DNA from: Wenzhouxiangella sp. XN24
GTDB lineage: Bacteria; Pseudomonadota; Gammaproteobacteria; Steroidobacterales; XN24
NCBI RefSeq assembly: GCF_011064545.1
Contig: NZ_JAAMFG010000030.1
Span: 124,001 to 188,000, forward strand
DNA: 64,000 bases
Direction of reading: 5' to 3'
The position numbers and the translations under genes were made by a program. Below are positions 1 through 8,397 of the stretch, piece after piece; the first letter of the stretch is position 1, and each line of letters starts with the position of its first letter. Below the pieces are notes generated by a model. It worked only from the letters and a program-made list of their open reading frames with translations. It searched no databases and was not told the DNA's origin.

Positions 1-1170
1 ATCGCGGTCGAGCAGGCCATGCAGCCGGTTCGCTTCGGTCTGCACGTCGTCGCGCACGTCGCCGAGCCCCAGCACACCGAGCGTGTCGCCGATCTTGGCC
101 AGCATCTCGAGCTGCGCGTCGAGCCCGTCGGCCGGCACCTTGCCGGTGCGGGCGAACAGGTCGAGCGAGTCCTTGACCTTGCCGAGGTCCTCGCGGATGG
201 CGTCGGCCACGGTGCGCATCAGCTGCACGCTCGGGCCGCCGAGGCTGTCGCGCGCCTCGGCCAGGTCGTCCTGGTCGGGCAACAGGTCGCCGAGGCTGAA
301 GGTGTTGCGGATGGCGTTGACGCGGCTGCCGCGGGTGGTCGAGCGCGCCACGTAGAACAGCAGGCTGTTGAGCAGCTCGACGGGCGGCGCCGACGCGAGG
401 CCCGATTCGCCCTCGTCGACGAGGCGGCGGATCTGGCGATCCACCTGGCCGAGGAGGCGCTTGATCGCGGCGCTCGCGGTGAGCCCGCCCTGGCGCAGCC
501 CCTCGATCACGCCCCCCAGCACCCACCACAGCTGGTAGACCGAGGTCTCGGCTGCGGCTTTCTCGAAGGCGGACGACACGTCGGCGATCACGGCGAGGCT
601 GCTGTCGGGCCGTTCGCCGCGGATCCACGACAGCAATGCCGCCTGGTAACGGGGCCGCAGGCGGCGCGCGAGGGCGACGATATCCTCGCCGCTCGGCTGC
701 GGGCGGGCGCCCCGCGCGAGCAACTGGCGGTCGGACGGCAGGTTCAGCAGCAGCAGCGTGTTTTCGGAGAGCAGCGGCGAGCCGCGCGCTGCACGCAGGT
801 CGTTGAGCAACGGCAACAACACGAGCGGGATGTCGCGGCCGCCCGTGACGACGCGATCGAGGTACGGCGGCAGCTGCACGATGGCCCGCGACAACGCGTC
901 GAGGCCCTCGTCGGGAGACTGGCCGGAACTGGCGGCGCGTTGCAGGTGCAGGGCCAGCTGTTCCATCTCGTCGGCCAGCAGCGAGGCGCCGTAGACCTCT
1001 GCGATGCGCAGCGCGCCATGCGCCTGGTGCAGCATCTCTGCGCAACGCTGCATGGCGTCCGACTGTTCGGGGTGCTCGGCGTACTCCTCCAGCGCGATGC
1101 GCGCATCGCGCAGCGTCCCGGCGAGTTCGCCGGTGACCCAGAGCAGCTGCGGGGACGCCTGGGAGGTCAC
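1..1170 (-). CDS. chpA: ChpA/PilL hybrid histidine kinase, N-terminal part (runs off window)
   Basis: Only the first 390 residues are visible; the frame stays open to the window edge. ChpA is the CheA-like kinase of the Pil-Chp system that controls type IV pilus activity. I read a GTG start at 1170 that overlaps the pilJ stop (GTGA). The visible part is helical and FimL/Hpt-like, with a degenerate Hpt motif near residues 40-60 (HQAHGALRIAEVYGA), but no catalytic kinase domain yet. Identity rests mainly on position: last gene of pilG-H-I-J-chpA. The CheR-like pilK that lies between pilJ and chpA in Pseudomonas is absent. Confidence 0.85.
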   Translation of the reverse strand, partial: MTSQASPQLLWVTGELAGTLRDARIALEEYAEHPEQSDAMQRCAEMLHQAHGALRIAEVYGASLLADEMEQLALHLQRAASSGQSPDEGLDALSRAIVQLPPYLDRVVTGGRDIPLVLLPLLNDLRAARGSPLLSENTLLLLNLPSDRQLLARGARPQPSGEDIVALARRLRPRYQAALLSWIRGERPDSSLAVIADVSSAFEKAAAETSVYQLWWVLGGVIEGLRQGGLTASAAIKRLLGQVDRQIRRLVDEGESGLASAPPVELLNSLLFYVARSTTRGSRVNAIRNTFSLGDLLPDQDDLAEARDSLGGPSVQLMRTVADAIREDLGKVKDSLDLFARTGKVPADGLDAQLEMLAKIGDTLGVLGLGDVRDDVQTEANRLHGLLDRD

Positions 1171-2462
1171 TTCGGCGGCGGCTCCGGCAGCCGGAACCCG
1201 GCCACGGAATTACGCAGCTGCGTCGCGAGCCCGGCCAGCTTGCCGATCGACTGCGAGGTCGCCCCGGTGGCATCGGCGGTCTGCTCGCTGACTTCGCGCA
1301 GCACGTTCATGTTGCGCGTGATGTCGCCGGCGGCCGTCGCCTGGTCGCGGGCCGAGCGCGAGATGTTCTGCACCAGGTTGGCGATCTGGTTGGAGACGCT
1401 CTCGATCTCGTCGAGCGCCGCGCCGGCGTTCTCCGCCAGCAGCGCGCCGCCCACCACGTCGGTCGTGCTGCGCTCCATGGAGATGACCGCCTCGTTGGTG
1501 TCGGACTGGATGGTCTTCACCAGCACTTCGATCTGGCGCGTGGCGTTGGCTGCACGCTCGGAGAGGCGCTGCACCTCGTCGGCCACCACGGCGAAACCGC
1601 GGCCCGCCTCGCCGGCCATCGAGGCCTGGATCGAGGCGTTGAGGGCGAGGATGTTGGTCTGTTCGGCGATGTCGTTGATCAGCTCGATGATGTTGCCGAT
1701 TTCCTGGGAGCTCTCGCCGAGGCGCTTGATGCGCTTCGAGGTGTCCTGGATGGTCTCGCGGATGGCGTTCATGCCCTCGATCGTGCGGCGCACGGCCGCG
1801 CCGCCCTTGTGCGCCACGTCCACCGAGTGGCGCGCCACGTCGGCCGCGCGCTCGGCGTCGCCGGACACGGCCTCGATGGAGGCCGCCATGCGCGCCGTGG
1901 ACTCGGTGGCGTCGCCGGCCTGGCGCAGCTGCGTGTCGCTGGCATCGGCCATGTGGGTGGCGGTCGCCTGGGTCTGCTTGGCGGCGGCATCGAGCTTGAT
2001 GGCGCTCTGGTTGATGGTGGTGACGAGGTCGCGCAAGGCCTCGATCGCGTAGTTGATCGAGTCGGCGATCGCGCCGGTGATGTCCTCGGTGACCGTGGCC
2101 TGCACCGTGAGGTCGCCGTCGGCGAGGCTGCCGAGCTCGTCGAGCAGCCTGAGGATCGCCTGCTGGTTGCGCGCGTTCTGGTCGGCGTGCTCCGTGGAGC
2201 GACGCCGCGCCGCTTCGCCGCGCCACACGGAGATCACCAGCACGACGGCCAGGAGCAGGGCTGCGACCGCGAGCCACAGCGGCGCCGCCGAGGCCGACAA
2301 CAGCCCGCTGCCCGGCGGCAGCGCCCGCCAGAACAGCACCGCCGCGATGAGGATGACCAGCACCAGGAGGATCCCCAGTACCGGCAACAGGGTCATGCCC
2401 CGGGAGTTCTGTCTCATATGCGATCCCATGCTGGAAGCCTTTTGCAGACGTGCCTCAGCCAT
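1167..2462 (-). CDS. pilJ: PilJ-type methyl-accepting chemotaxis protein without periplasmic domain
   Basis: This is the signalling receptor of the twitching chemosensory array. Two membrane segments (about residues 24-46 and 61-81) are separated by only about 15 residues. A HAMP-like stretch (about 105-155) and the long cytoplasmic coiled coil follow. The hairpin tip contains AEQTNILALNASIQASMAGE and then EAGRGFAVVADEVQRL, which is PilJ-typical. The protein is 431 residues; PilJ homologues are usually about 680 and carry two periplasmic PilJ modules, which are missing here. The start overlaps the pilI stop by 8 bp; an internal ATG at 2417 is an alternative. The 3' end overlaps chpA, so the genes are translationally coupled. 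Confidence 0.9.
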   Translation of the reverse strand: MAEARLQKASSMGSHMRQNSRGMTLLPVLGILLVLVILIAAVLFWRALPPGSGLLSASAAPLWLAVAALLLAVVLVISVWRGEAARRRSTEHADQNARNQQAILRLLDELGSLADGDLTVQATVTEDITGAIADSINYAIEALRDLVTTINQSAIKLDAAAKQTQATATHMADASDTQLRQAGDATESTARMAASIEAVSGDAERAADVARHSVDVAHKGGAAVRRTIEGMNAIRETIQDTSKRIKRLGESSQEIGNIIELINDIAEQTNILALNASIQASMAGEAGRGFAVVADEVQRLSERAANATRQIEVLVKTIQSDTNEAVISMERSTTDVVGGALLAENAGAALDEIESVSNQIANLVQNISRSARDQATAAGDITRNMNVLREVSEQTADATGATSQSIGKLAGLATQLRNSVAGFRLPEPPPK

Positions 2463-3018
2463 CGTTGGCGGCCCGCAGGAACGACGGGCTCTCGGTGAGC
2501 GCCGCTAGGTTGAACACCGGCCAGGTCTCGTCGACCTGGGTGAATGCGCCGCCGAGGTAGCGACGACAACGCAAACCGGTTTCGGCCGGCGCCGCGGTCC
2601 GCGCGGCCTCCGGGAAACGACGGAAGCCCAGGATCTCGTCCACCAGCAGGCCGGCCCCGAGCTCGCGGTGATTGATCACCAGGATGCGGCAGTCCCGCCC
2701 GAGATGCGTCTGCGCCCCGCCGAGATAGGCCTTGAGATCGATGACCGTCAAGAGCTGCCCCCGGATGCTGGTGAGCCCCGCCACCCAGTCCTTCGCCCCC
2801 GGCACGCGGGCCAGCACGGCCGGGCAGGCCGTAATCTCGCGCACTTCTTCACGCGCCACCAGGAAGCGCTCGTCGCCGAGCCGGAAGCCGATCCCGACCC
2901 ACTCGCGCGCGCTCGGCGCGGCGCCCTGCTCCCCGGCCATCGACCAGGCGCGCCGCTCCATCTCGCGCAGCAGCGCGAAGGGACGGTCCCGCAAGCCGGC
3001 AAGACCCGCCTCAATCAT
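2455..3018 (-). CDS. pilI: PilI, CheW-like adaptor of the Pil-Chp system
   Basis: A 187-residue cytoplasmic CheW-domain protein that should bridge the PilJ receptor and ChpA kinase. The CheW fold covers about residues 38-170, with hydrophobic strands such as VGIGFRLGDERFLV, the conserved turn VAGLTSIRGQLLTVIDL, and GAGLLVDEILGFRRF. It overlaps pilH upstream by 8 bp and pilJ downstream by 8 bp, so the array genes are translated as a coupled unit. Length matches the family. Confidence 0.93.
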   Translation of the reverse strand: MIEAGLAGLRDRPFALLREMERRAWSMAGEQGAAPSAREWVGIGFRLGDERFLVAREEVREITACPAVLARVPGAKDWVAGLTSIRGQLLTVIDLKAYLGGAQTHLGRDCRILVINHRELGAGLLVDEILGFRRFPEAARTAAPAETGLRCRRYLGGAFTQVDETWPVFNLAALTESPSFLRAANDG

Positions 3019-3382
3019 GGCCGCCCAGCGCGGCGCGGACCTTCTCGACCAGCTGCGCTTCCGTGACCGGCTTGACGAGGTAATCCACGGCGCCCTGGCG
3101 CATGCCCCAGATCTTGTCGGTCTCGAGGCCCTTGGTGGTCACCATCACGATGGGAATCCCGGCCGTGTCGGGGTCGCGGGCCAGCTGGCGCGTCGCCTGG
3201 AAGCCGTTCATGCCCGGCATCACGACGTCCATCAGCACCAGGTCGGGCTTCAGGGCGCGGCATTTCTCGATACCCTCGGCGCCGTCCGCCGCGGTCTCCG
3301 TGCTGAAACCGTGTTTCTGCAGGTAGCCGCTCAGGACGTGCACTTCGGTGGGGGAATCGTCGACGATCAGTACCGTGGCCAT
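3011..3382 (-). CDS. pilH: PilH, single-domain response regulator
   Basis: A CheY-like receiver of 123 residues. The acidic pair is at VDDS (residues 8-9) and the phospho-acceptor is D52 in LVLMDVVMPG; MVTTKG and DYLVKPV supply the conserved Thr and Lys. In the Pil-Chp pathway PilH acts with PilG downstream of ChpA and is tied to pilus retraction. It lies 29 bp after pilG and overlaps pilI. It has no output domain. Confidence 0.95.
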   Translation of the reverse strand: MATVLIVDDSPTEVHVLSGYLQKHGFSTETAADGAEGIEKCRALKPDLVLMDVVMPGMNGFQATRQLARDPDTAGIPIVMVTTKGLETDKIWGMRQGAVDYLVKPVTEAQLVEKVRAALGGHD

Positions 3383-3411
3383 GCCTTCTCCTTCAGCCGT
3401 GCCGCTCTCGA

Positions 3412-3810
3412 TCAGGCCTTCACGTGCGTCTCGATGGCGGACAGCAGTTCGTCCCGCGTGAACGGCTTCGTCAGGTACTGCTCCGAGCCGACGATGCGCC
3501 CGCGGGCGCGATCGAACAGGCCGTCCTTGCTGGACAGCATGATGACCGGCGTGCCCTTGAAGACCTTGTTGTGCTTGATCAGCGCGCAGGTCTGGTAGCC
3601 GTCGAGGCGCGGCATCATGATGTCCACGAAAATGATGTCCGGGTGATGATCCGCCACCTTGGACAAGGCGTCGAACCCGTCAACGGCCGTGTAGACCTCG
3701 CAGCCTTCCTTGGTGAGCAGCGTTTCCGCCGTTCGCCGGATGGTCTTGCTGTCGTCCACGACGAGCACCTTGAGGCCGTTCATGCTGTGCGACTCGCCTC
3801 CATCCACCAT
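3412..3810 (-). CDS. pilG: PilG, single-domain response regulator
   Basis: First gene of the chemosensory operon. The receiver domain contains VLVVDDSKTIRRTAETLL and the family signature IIFVDIMMPRLDGYQTCALI, with phospho-acceptor D63. PilG promotes pilus extension and cAMP signalling in Pseudomonas. The start at 3810 has TGGAGAACGA just upstream, a good ribosome site; an internal ATG at 3783 would also give a normal PilG. It is transcribed divergently from gshB across 212 bp, the same arrangement as in Pseudomonas. Confidence 0.95.
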   Translation of the reverse strand: MVDGGESHSMNGLKVLVVDDSKTIRRTAETLLTKEGCEVYTAVDGFDALSKVADHHPDIIFVDIMMPRLDGYQTCALIKHNKVFKGTPVIMLSSKDGLFDRARGRIVGSEQYLTKPFTRDELLSAIETHVKA

Positions 3811-4022
3811 TCGTTCTCCACTTGAAGTCCGCCTCGCACGGGCTTGTTTTGACTCCGATCACTGCCCGGCGTTTTAACATATCGGGCCGTGACCCGCCAT
3901 GTGCCCGTTCACGCTCGGCGGGCCGCCCCGCCCACCACCCGGCCGACGCCCCTTGATATAGTGTCGTCCCACGAATCGGCCGGCGTCCCGTCCGGCCGTC
4001 GTTCCCTGCTGGAGCACGGCTG

Positions 4023-4988
4023 ATGAGCAACCCGCGCATACGCCTCGGCGTCGTCATGGACCCCATCGAGCGCATCAAGCCGGTCAAGGACACGACCCTG
4101 GCGATGCTGCTGGAAGCGCAGCGGCGCGGTTACGCGCTGGAATACCTCGGCCAGGCCGACCTGGCGGTGCTGGAGGGCCGCCTCGGCCTCAGGCTGCGCG
4201 CGCTCACGGTGCGCGACGACAAGGCCGACTGGTTCGAGCTCGGCCCCGCGCGCCAGGCCGACGCGCAGGAACTCGACGTGATCCTGATGCGCAAGGATCC
4301 GCCCTTCGACATGGAGTACATCTACACGACGTTCCTGCTGGAGCGCGCCGAGGACGTCGGCGTGCTGGTGGTCAACAAGCCGGCGGCCTTGCGCGACGTC
4401 AGCGAGAAGGCCTACACGATGTGGTTTCCCCAGTTCACGCCCGAAACCATGGTGACGCGCTCGATGGCGGACATGCGGCGCTTCGTCGAACGCTACGGCG
4501 CGGCCGTGGTGAAACCGCTGGACGGCATGGGCGGGCGCTCGATCTTCGTCCTGCAGCCGGGCGACCCGAACACCGGGGTGATTCTCGAGACTCTCACGGA
4601 CTATGACGGGCGTTACGCCATGATCCAGCGCTACGTGCCGGAGATCGTCGCCGGCGGCGACCGGCGCATCCTGCTGGTGGATGGCGAGCCGTACGAACAT
4701 GCCCTGGCGCGGATCCCCGCCAAGGGGGAGAACCGCGGCAACCTGGCCGCGGGGGCGCAGGGCGAGGGCCGCGACCTGACGCCGCGCGAGCGCGAGATCT
4801 GTGCCGCGGTCGGTCCCGTGCTGCGCGACAAGGGCATCCTGTTCGCCGGCCTCGACGTCATCGGCGACAAGCTCACCGAGATCAACGTCACCAGCCCCAC
4901 GGGCGTGCGCGAACTCGATGCACTGTATGGCGACAACATCTGCGCCGGGCTGTTCGACGCCATCGAGCGCCGCCTGGAGGCGCGTTGA
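4023..4988 (+). CDS. gshB: Glutathione synthetase (ATP-grasp)
   Basis: Joins gamma-glutamylcysteine and glycine using ATP to make glutathione in the cytosol. The 321-residue length and the opening RLGVVMDPIERIKPVKDTTL are typical GshB. Further family signatures are ILMRKDPPFDMEYIYTT, VVKPLDGMGGRSIF (ATP-grasp loop) and LTEINVTSPTGVREL (metal-binding end). The start ATG is preceded by CTGGAGCACGG. The stop overlaps the apbE start (TTGA). gshB beside pilG is a conserved gammaproteobacterial arrangement. Confidence 0.97.
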   Translation: MSNPRIRLGVVMDPIERIKPVKDTTLAMLLEAQRRGYALEYLGQADLAVLEGRLGLRLRALTVRDDKADWFELGPARQADAQELDVILMRKDPPFDMEYIYTTFLLERAEDVGVLVVNKPAALRDVSEKAYTMWFPQFTPETMVTRSMADMRRFVERYGAAVVKPLDGMGGRSIFVLQPGDPNTGVILETLTDYDGRYAMIQRYVPEIVAGGDRRILLVDGEPYEHALARIPAKGENRGNLAAGAQGEGRDLTPREREICAAVGPVLRDKGILFAGLDVIGDKLTEINVTSPTGVRELDALYGDNICAGLFDAIERRLEAR

Positions 4989-6046
4989 GCCGCGCCGGCC
5001 GGCAACGCGCAGCCCGGCGCCTCGCGGTCCTGTGCGCCGCCGCGCTGCTATTGACGGCCTGCGGACAGCCGGCCGAAGAAGAAACCAGGCATCGCTTCAC
5101 CGCGATGGGCACCCTGGTGGACGTCAGCATCTGGGGCGCACAGCCGCTGGAAGCCGAAGCGGCCGCGCGTGAGGTCGAGGCGTTGTTCGTCACCCTGCAC
5201 GCGGCATGGGATCCGTGGGGCGACGGCGCGCTCGGCACGGTGAATCGTGCGCTGGCTGCCGGCGAGGCGATCCGGCCGGACCCGGATCTCGGGGTGCTGC
5301 TGGACGAGGCCGCGGCCCTCACCGAGACCACCGGAGGCCTGTTCGACCCGGCCATCGGCGCGCTGGTGCGGCTGTGGGGCTTCTCGGATGACGAGTCGCG
5401 CCCGGTGGCACCGCCGCCGGCCGGGGAGATCGCCGCGCGGCTCGCGGCCACGGCCCCCTTGCCCGAACTGCTCGTCGATGGGGTCGTGCAGGGTCCGCCC
5501 GGCGCCCAGCTCGACCTGGGCGGTTTTCTCAAGGGCGTGGCGGTACAACGCGGCATCGAGCTGCTGCAGGCCCGCGGCATCGAGCACGCCATCGTCAACG
5601 CCGGCGGCGACCTGCGCGCCATCGGGCGGCGCGGTGAGCGCGCCTGGCGCATCGGCATCCGCGCCGCGCGCGACAACACCATCGTCGCCGCGCTGGAAGT
5701 CGCCGACGGCGAGGCGGTGTTCACCTCCGGGGACTACGAGCGTTACTTCGATTACGAAGGCCGGCACTACCACCACATCCTCGATCCGCGCACCGGCTAC
5801 CCGACACGCGGCATCGCATCCGTGACGGTCGTGCATGGCGACGCGGCCCTGGCGGACGCCGGGGCGACGGCATTGCTGGTCGCCGGCCCCGAGGACTGGC
5901 CGCGCATGGCCGAGACGCTGGGACTGGACCGCGTCCTGGTCGTGTTCGAGGACGGCGCGATCGAGCTGACCGGGGCGCTGGAGCCGCGGATCTGGTTCAC
6001 CGACGAGGAGCAGGGGCGACGCGCGCGCGTGCGCCCGCTGCCATGA
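4985..6046 (+). CDS. apbE: ApbE, FAD:protein FMN transferase lipoprotein
   Basis: Transfers FMN from FAD onto a Thr/Ser of periplasmic flavoproteins. The start is TTG at 4985, overlapping the gshB stop. The N-terminus is a lipoprotein signal with lipobox LLTAC (Cys about residue 26). Family motifs follow: FTAMGTLVDVSIWG, IVNAGGDLRAIG, FTSGDYERYF, YHHILDPRTGYP, and DAGATALLVAG near the metal site. It overlaps the NusG_II gene downstream by 4 bp. No FMN-acceptor protein (RnfG/NqrC or FMN_bind) is visible in the window, so its target is encoded elsewhere or unknown. Confidence 0.95.
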   Translation: MSRAGRQRAARRLAVLCAAALLLTACGQPAEEETRHRFTAMGTLVDVSIWGAQPLEAEAAAREVEALFVTLHAAWDPWGDGALGTVNRALAAGEAIRPDPDLGVLLDEAAALTETTGGLFDPAIGALVRLWGFSDDESRPVAPPPAGEIAARLAATAPLPELLVDGVVQGPPGAQLDLGGFLKGVAVQRGIELLQARGIEHAIVNAGGDLRAIGRRGERAWRIGIRAARDNTIVAALEVADGEAVFTSGDYERYFDYEGRHYHHILDPRTGYPTRGIASVTVVHGDAALADAGATALLVAGPEDWPRMAETLGLDRVLVVFEDGAIELTGALEPRIWFTDEEQGRRARVRPLP

Positions 6047-6411
6047 CGCTCGTCCGCCCGGCGGATGCCCTGGTGGTGGCGCTGGCCGCGCTGCTGGTGG
6101 GCGCCGCGTGGGCGGCACTCTGGACCGGCGGCGGACCGGCGGAGGCCGTGCAGGTGATCACCCCCGGCGACGAGCCGCGACGCGTGGCGCTGTCGCGGGA
6201 CGACGCACTGGAGGTGCGCGGCCGCCTCGGCGACAGCCGCATCGAGATTCGCGACGGACGGGTGCGCTTCGTCGATTCGCCCTGCGTGGGGCGCTACTGC
6301 GTGCATGCCGGCTGGCTGTCGCGCAGCGGCCAGGTCGCCGCCTGCCTGCCCAACGGCGTCGTCATCGAGGTCACCGGCGGCGACCGGGAATTCGATGCCG
6401 TCACCTTCTGA
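6043..6411 (+). CDS. NusG domain II-like exported protein
   Basis: A 122-residue protein with one N-terminal membrane anchor (about 8-27) followed by a small beta domain. The signature RFVDSPCVGRYCVHAGWLS matches the SPC..(K/R)YCV..GW motif of the NusG_II family (Pfam PF07009), including its two cysteines. The family is often encoded with ApbE and Gx proteins in extracytoplasmic flavinylation or electron-transfer loci. Here it sits between those two genes, overlapping both. Exact biochemical role is unknown. Confidence 0.85.
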   Translation: MTLVRPADALVVALAALLVGAAWAALWTGGGPAEAVQVITPGDEPRRVALSRDDALEVRGRLGDSRIEIRDGRVRFVDSPCVGRYCVHAGWLSRSGQVAACLPNGVVIEVTGGDREFDAVTF

Positions 6412-6928
6412 AGACCTGCGCCGCGACGACCGCCTGATCGCAGGCTTCGCCGCGCTCGCGATCGCCATCCACATCCTCGAGGCGGCCTTCCCGAGCCCGC
6501 TGCCGGGCGTGAAGCCCGGCCTCGCCAACGTGGTGACCGTCGTCGTGCTGCTGCGTTACGGCTGGTACACGGCGGCCTGGGTGGCGGGCCTGCGCGTGCT
6601 CGCCGGCAGCCTCCTGGTCGGCACCTTCCTCGGACCCACTTTCATCATGAGCGCGAGCGGGGCCGTCGCGGCCATGGCGGTGCTCTGGCTCGCCCAGGCA
6701 CTGGCCGGGCGCTGGCTGGGCGCCCTCGGCTACAGCGTGTGCGCCGCCCTCGCCCACATGGCGACCCAGCTGCTGGTGGCCTGGCAGCTGTTCATCCCGC
6801 ACCCCGCGCTGCTCACCCTCGCACCGTTCCTGCTGACCGCGGCGCTGGTCTTCGGTATCGTGAGCGGTGTGATTGCTGCAATCGTCCTGGCGAAGCTCGA
6901 AACCGGACCGGACACGGCGCGCGCATGA
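6395..6928 (+). CDS. Gx transporter family / heptaprenyl diphosphate synthase component I-like membrane protein
   Basis: A 177-residue polytopic protein with about five hydrophobic segments. The start ATG at 6395 lies inside the end of the NusG_II gene (17-bp overlap). The segment SPLPGVKPGLANVVTVVVLL and the later GTFLGPTFIMSASGA are characteristic of the Gx family (PF07456). The prenyl-synthase name is historical; in flavinylation loci the protein is thought to be a membrane partner, possibly for electron transfer or substrate transport. The ATGA overlap with the next gene indicates one transcript. Confidence 0.85.
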   Translation: MPSPSEDLRRDDRLIAGFAALAIAIHILEAAFPSPLPGVKPGLANVVTVVVLLRYGWYTAAWVAGLRVLAGSLLVGTFLGPTFIMSASGAVAAMAVLWLAQALAGRWLGALGYSVCAALAHMATQLLVAWQLFIPHPALLTLAPFLLTAALVFGIVSGVIAAIVLAKLETGPDTARA

Positions 6929-7785
6929 CCCCCGTGACCCAAAGCGCCGCCGGCTCGGAACGCCTGGCGTGGGCCATTTTCATGGCCGCCGCCGCGCACG
7001 GTCTGCTCATTCTCGGGGTCGGCTTCACGCCACCCCTGCCCGATCCGTCGGCCGAGGCGCCGACGCTCGAAGTGACCCTGCTGGACGCGCCCGTGCCCGG
7101 CCAGGCCGCGCCGGAGGATGCGCGTTACCTGGCCCAGGCCAGCCAGGAGGGCGCGGGCAACGTCGAGGAACAGGTGCGGCCGGAGTTTTTCGACACGCCG
7201 CCGGCGCCCAGCGATCCGGATGCGGACCTCGCGCCGCTGCCGGACGAGCCCGTGGAAACCGTGCCGGGCGAGCCGGAGCAGCCCGCTCCCGACGTGATCG
7301 CTTCCTGGGACGGCGCCATGCTGGCGGCCGTCGCGCCGCCCTTCAGCGAACCGGAGATCGTCCCGGCGCCGCCGCCGCCGGAAGGCGGGATCACGCGCGT
7401 AACGGCCACCGGTCGCCTCGAGTACTTCGTCTCGGTGAGCGCCAGGGAAAGCGTGTTCGCCGAGTATCTCGCCGCCTGGAAGGCGCGCATGGAGCGCCTC
7501 GGGACGCTTAACTTCCCGGAGGTCCGGCGAGACCAGCGCAGCGGCAACCCGGTGCTGGAAGTCGCCGTGGCGGCGGACGGCAGCCTGGAGGACGTGCGCG
7601 TCACCCAGTCGTCGGGCCACAGTGCGCTGGACCAGGCCGCCGTCGAACTGGTGCGCCTGGCCAGTCCCTTCGATGCATTCCCCTTCCTGGTGCGCACGCG
7701 CTACGACGTGTTGCGCTTCGCCTACGAGTGGCGTTTCATTGACGGGCAGGCCAGCCCGGGCGAGTTACGCGCCGCGCCGCAATGA
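6925..7785 (+). CDS. TonB-family energy transducer
   Basis: A 286-residue inner-membrane protein: an N-terminal membrane anchor (about 13-35, WAIFMAAAAHGLLILGVGF), a proline/acid-rich periplasmic linker (about 40-150, with PAPPPPEGG), and a C-terminal TonB domain (about 195-286). The C-terminal domain shows NPVLEVAVAADGSLEDVRVT and the end region LRFAYEWRF. The start ATG overlaps the upstream stop. It occupies the position of tonB3 between gshB and yqgE in Pseudomonas, where that gene affects twitching. No ExbB/ExbD genes are adjacent. Confidence 0.88.
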   Translation: MTPVTQSAAGSERLAWAIFMAAAAHGLLILGVGFTPPLPDPSAEAPTLEVTLLDAPVPGQAAPEDARYLAQASQEGAGNVEEQVRPEFFDTPPAPSDPDADLAPLPDEPVETVPGEPEQPAPDVIASWDGAMLAAVAPPFSEPEIVPAPPPPEGGITRVTATGRLEYFVSVSARESVFAEYLAAWKARMERLGTLNFPEVRRDQRSGNPVLEVAVAADGSLEDVRVTQSSGHSALDQAAVELVRLASPFDAFPFLVRTRYDVLRFAYEWRFIDGQASPGELRAAPQ

Positions 7786-7828
7786 AATCCGACTTGCCGG
7801 ACCCCGGGTCGCGGTCAATACTGTGCAC

Positions 7829-8395
7829 ATGACAGACAATCCATATCTCACCGGCCAGTTCCTGATCGCCATGCCCGCGATGGCCGACCCGAACTTCGAT
7901 CGCACCGTGACCTACATCTGCGAGCACAACGAGGACGGGGCCCTCGGGATCATCGTCAACCGGCCGACGGACATGCTGCTGGGCGAGGTCCTCGAGCAGA
8001 TGGACCTGAAGATCTCGGATCCGGAACTCGCCGAGCGTCCCGTGCTGCTGGGCGGCCCGGTGCAGCCGGACCGCGGCTTCGTCATCCACGACGACCAGGG
8101 CGCCGCGTTCAGCTCGACGATGGCCGTGCCCGACGGGCTGCGCATCACCACCTCGCGGGATATTCTCGTGGCGCTCGCCGACGGCCAGGGCCCGCCGCGC
8201 GTCGTGGTGGCGCTGGGTTATGCCGGCTGGGGCGCCGGCCAGCTGGAGGCCGAGATGGCCGCGAACTCCTGGCTGACCGTGCCCGCCTCGGCGGACATCA
8301 TTTTTTCGGTGCCCTTCGAGAGACGCTGGGAATCCGCCGCGGCGCTGATTGGCGTGAACATGGCGGACCTTTCTCCCGAGGCGGGCCACGCCTGA
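7829..8395 (+). CDS. yqgE: YqgE/AlgH family protein (UPF0301)
   Basis: A 188-residue cytosolic protein of the YqgE/AlgH family, of uncertain biochemical role, almost always encoded beside ruvX. The signature is clear: LTGQFLIAMPAMADPNFDRT, followed by ALGIIVNRPTDM, VLLGGPVQPDRGFVIH, and GYAGWGAGQLEAEM. The start codon has no ribosome site; instead an AATACT box ends 6 nt before it, which could give a leaderless transcript. ruvX starts 2 bp after the stop. Confidence 0.95.
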   Translation: MTDNPYLTGQFLIAMPAMADPNFDRTVTYICEHNEDGALGIIVNRPTDMLLGEVLEQMDLKISDPELAERPVLLGGPVQPDRGFVIHDDQGAAFSSTMAVPDGLRITTSRDILVALADGQGPPRVVVALGYAGWGAGQLEAEMAANSWLTVPASADIIFSVPFERRWESAAALIGVNMADLSPEAGHA

Positions 8396-8397
8396 GC

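Noticed and set aside
19-2052. Long plus-strand open frame of 677 codons
   Set aside because: It lies antisense to chpA and pilJ, has Arg/Val/Gly-rich composition with no domain, and exists only because high GC leaves few stop codons.
2400-2430. Apparent vector-derived GSHM segment in PilJ
   Set aside because: The short stretch MGSHMRQ looks like an expression-tag remnant, but it fits natural codons and the neighbouring overlap with pilI; coincidence is likelier.
3909-4700. Minus-strand open frame over the gshB region
   Set aside because: Antisense to clear glutathione synthetase coding sequence; the product has a shadow-type His/Arg/Val-rich composition.
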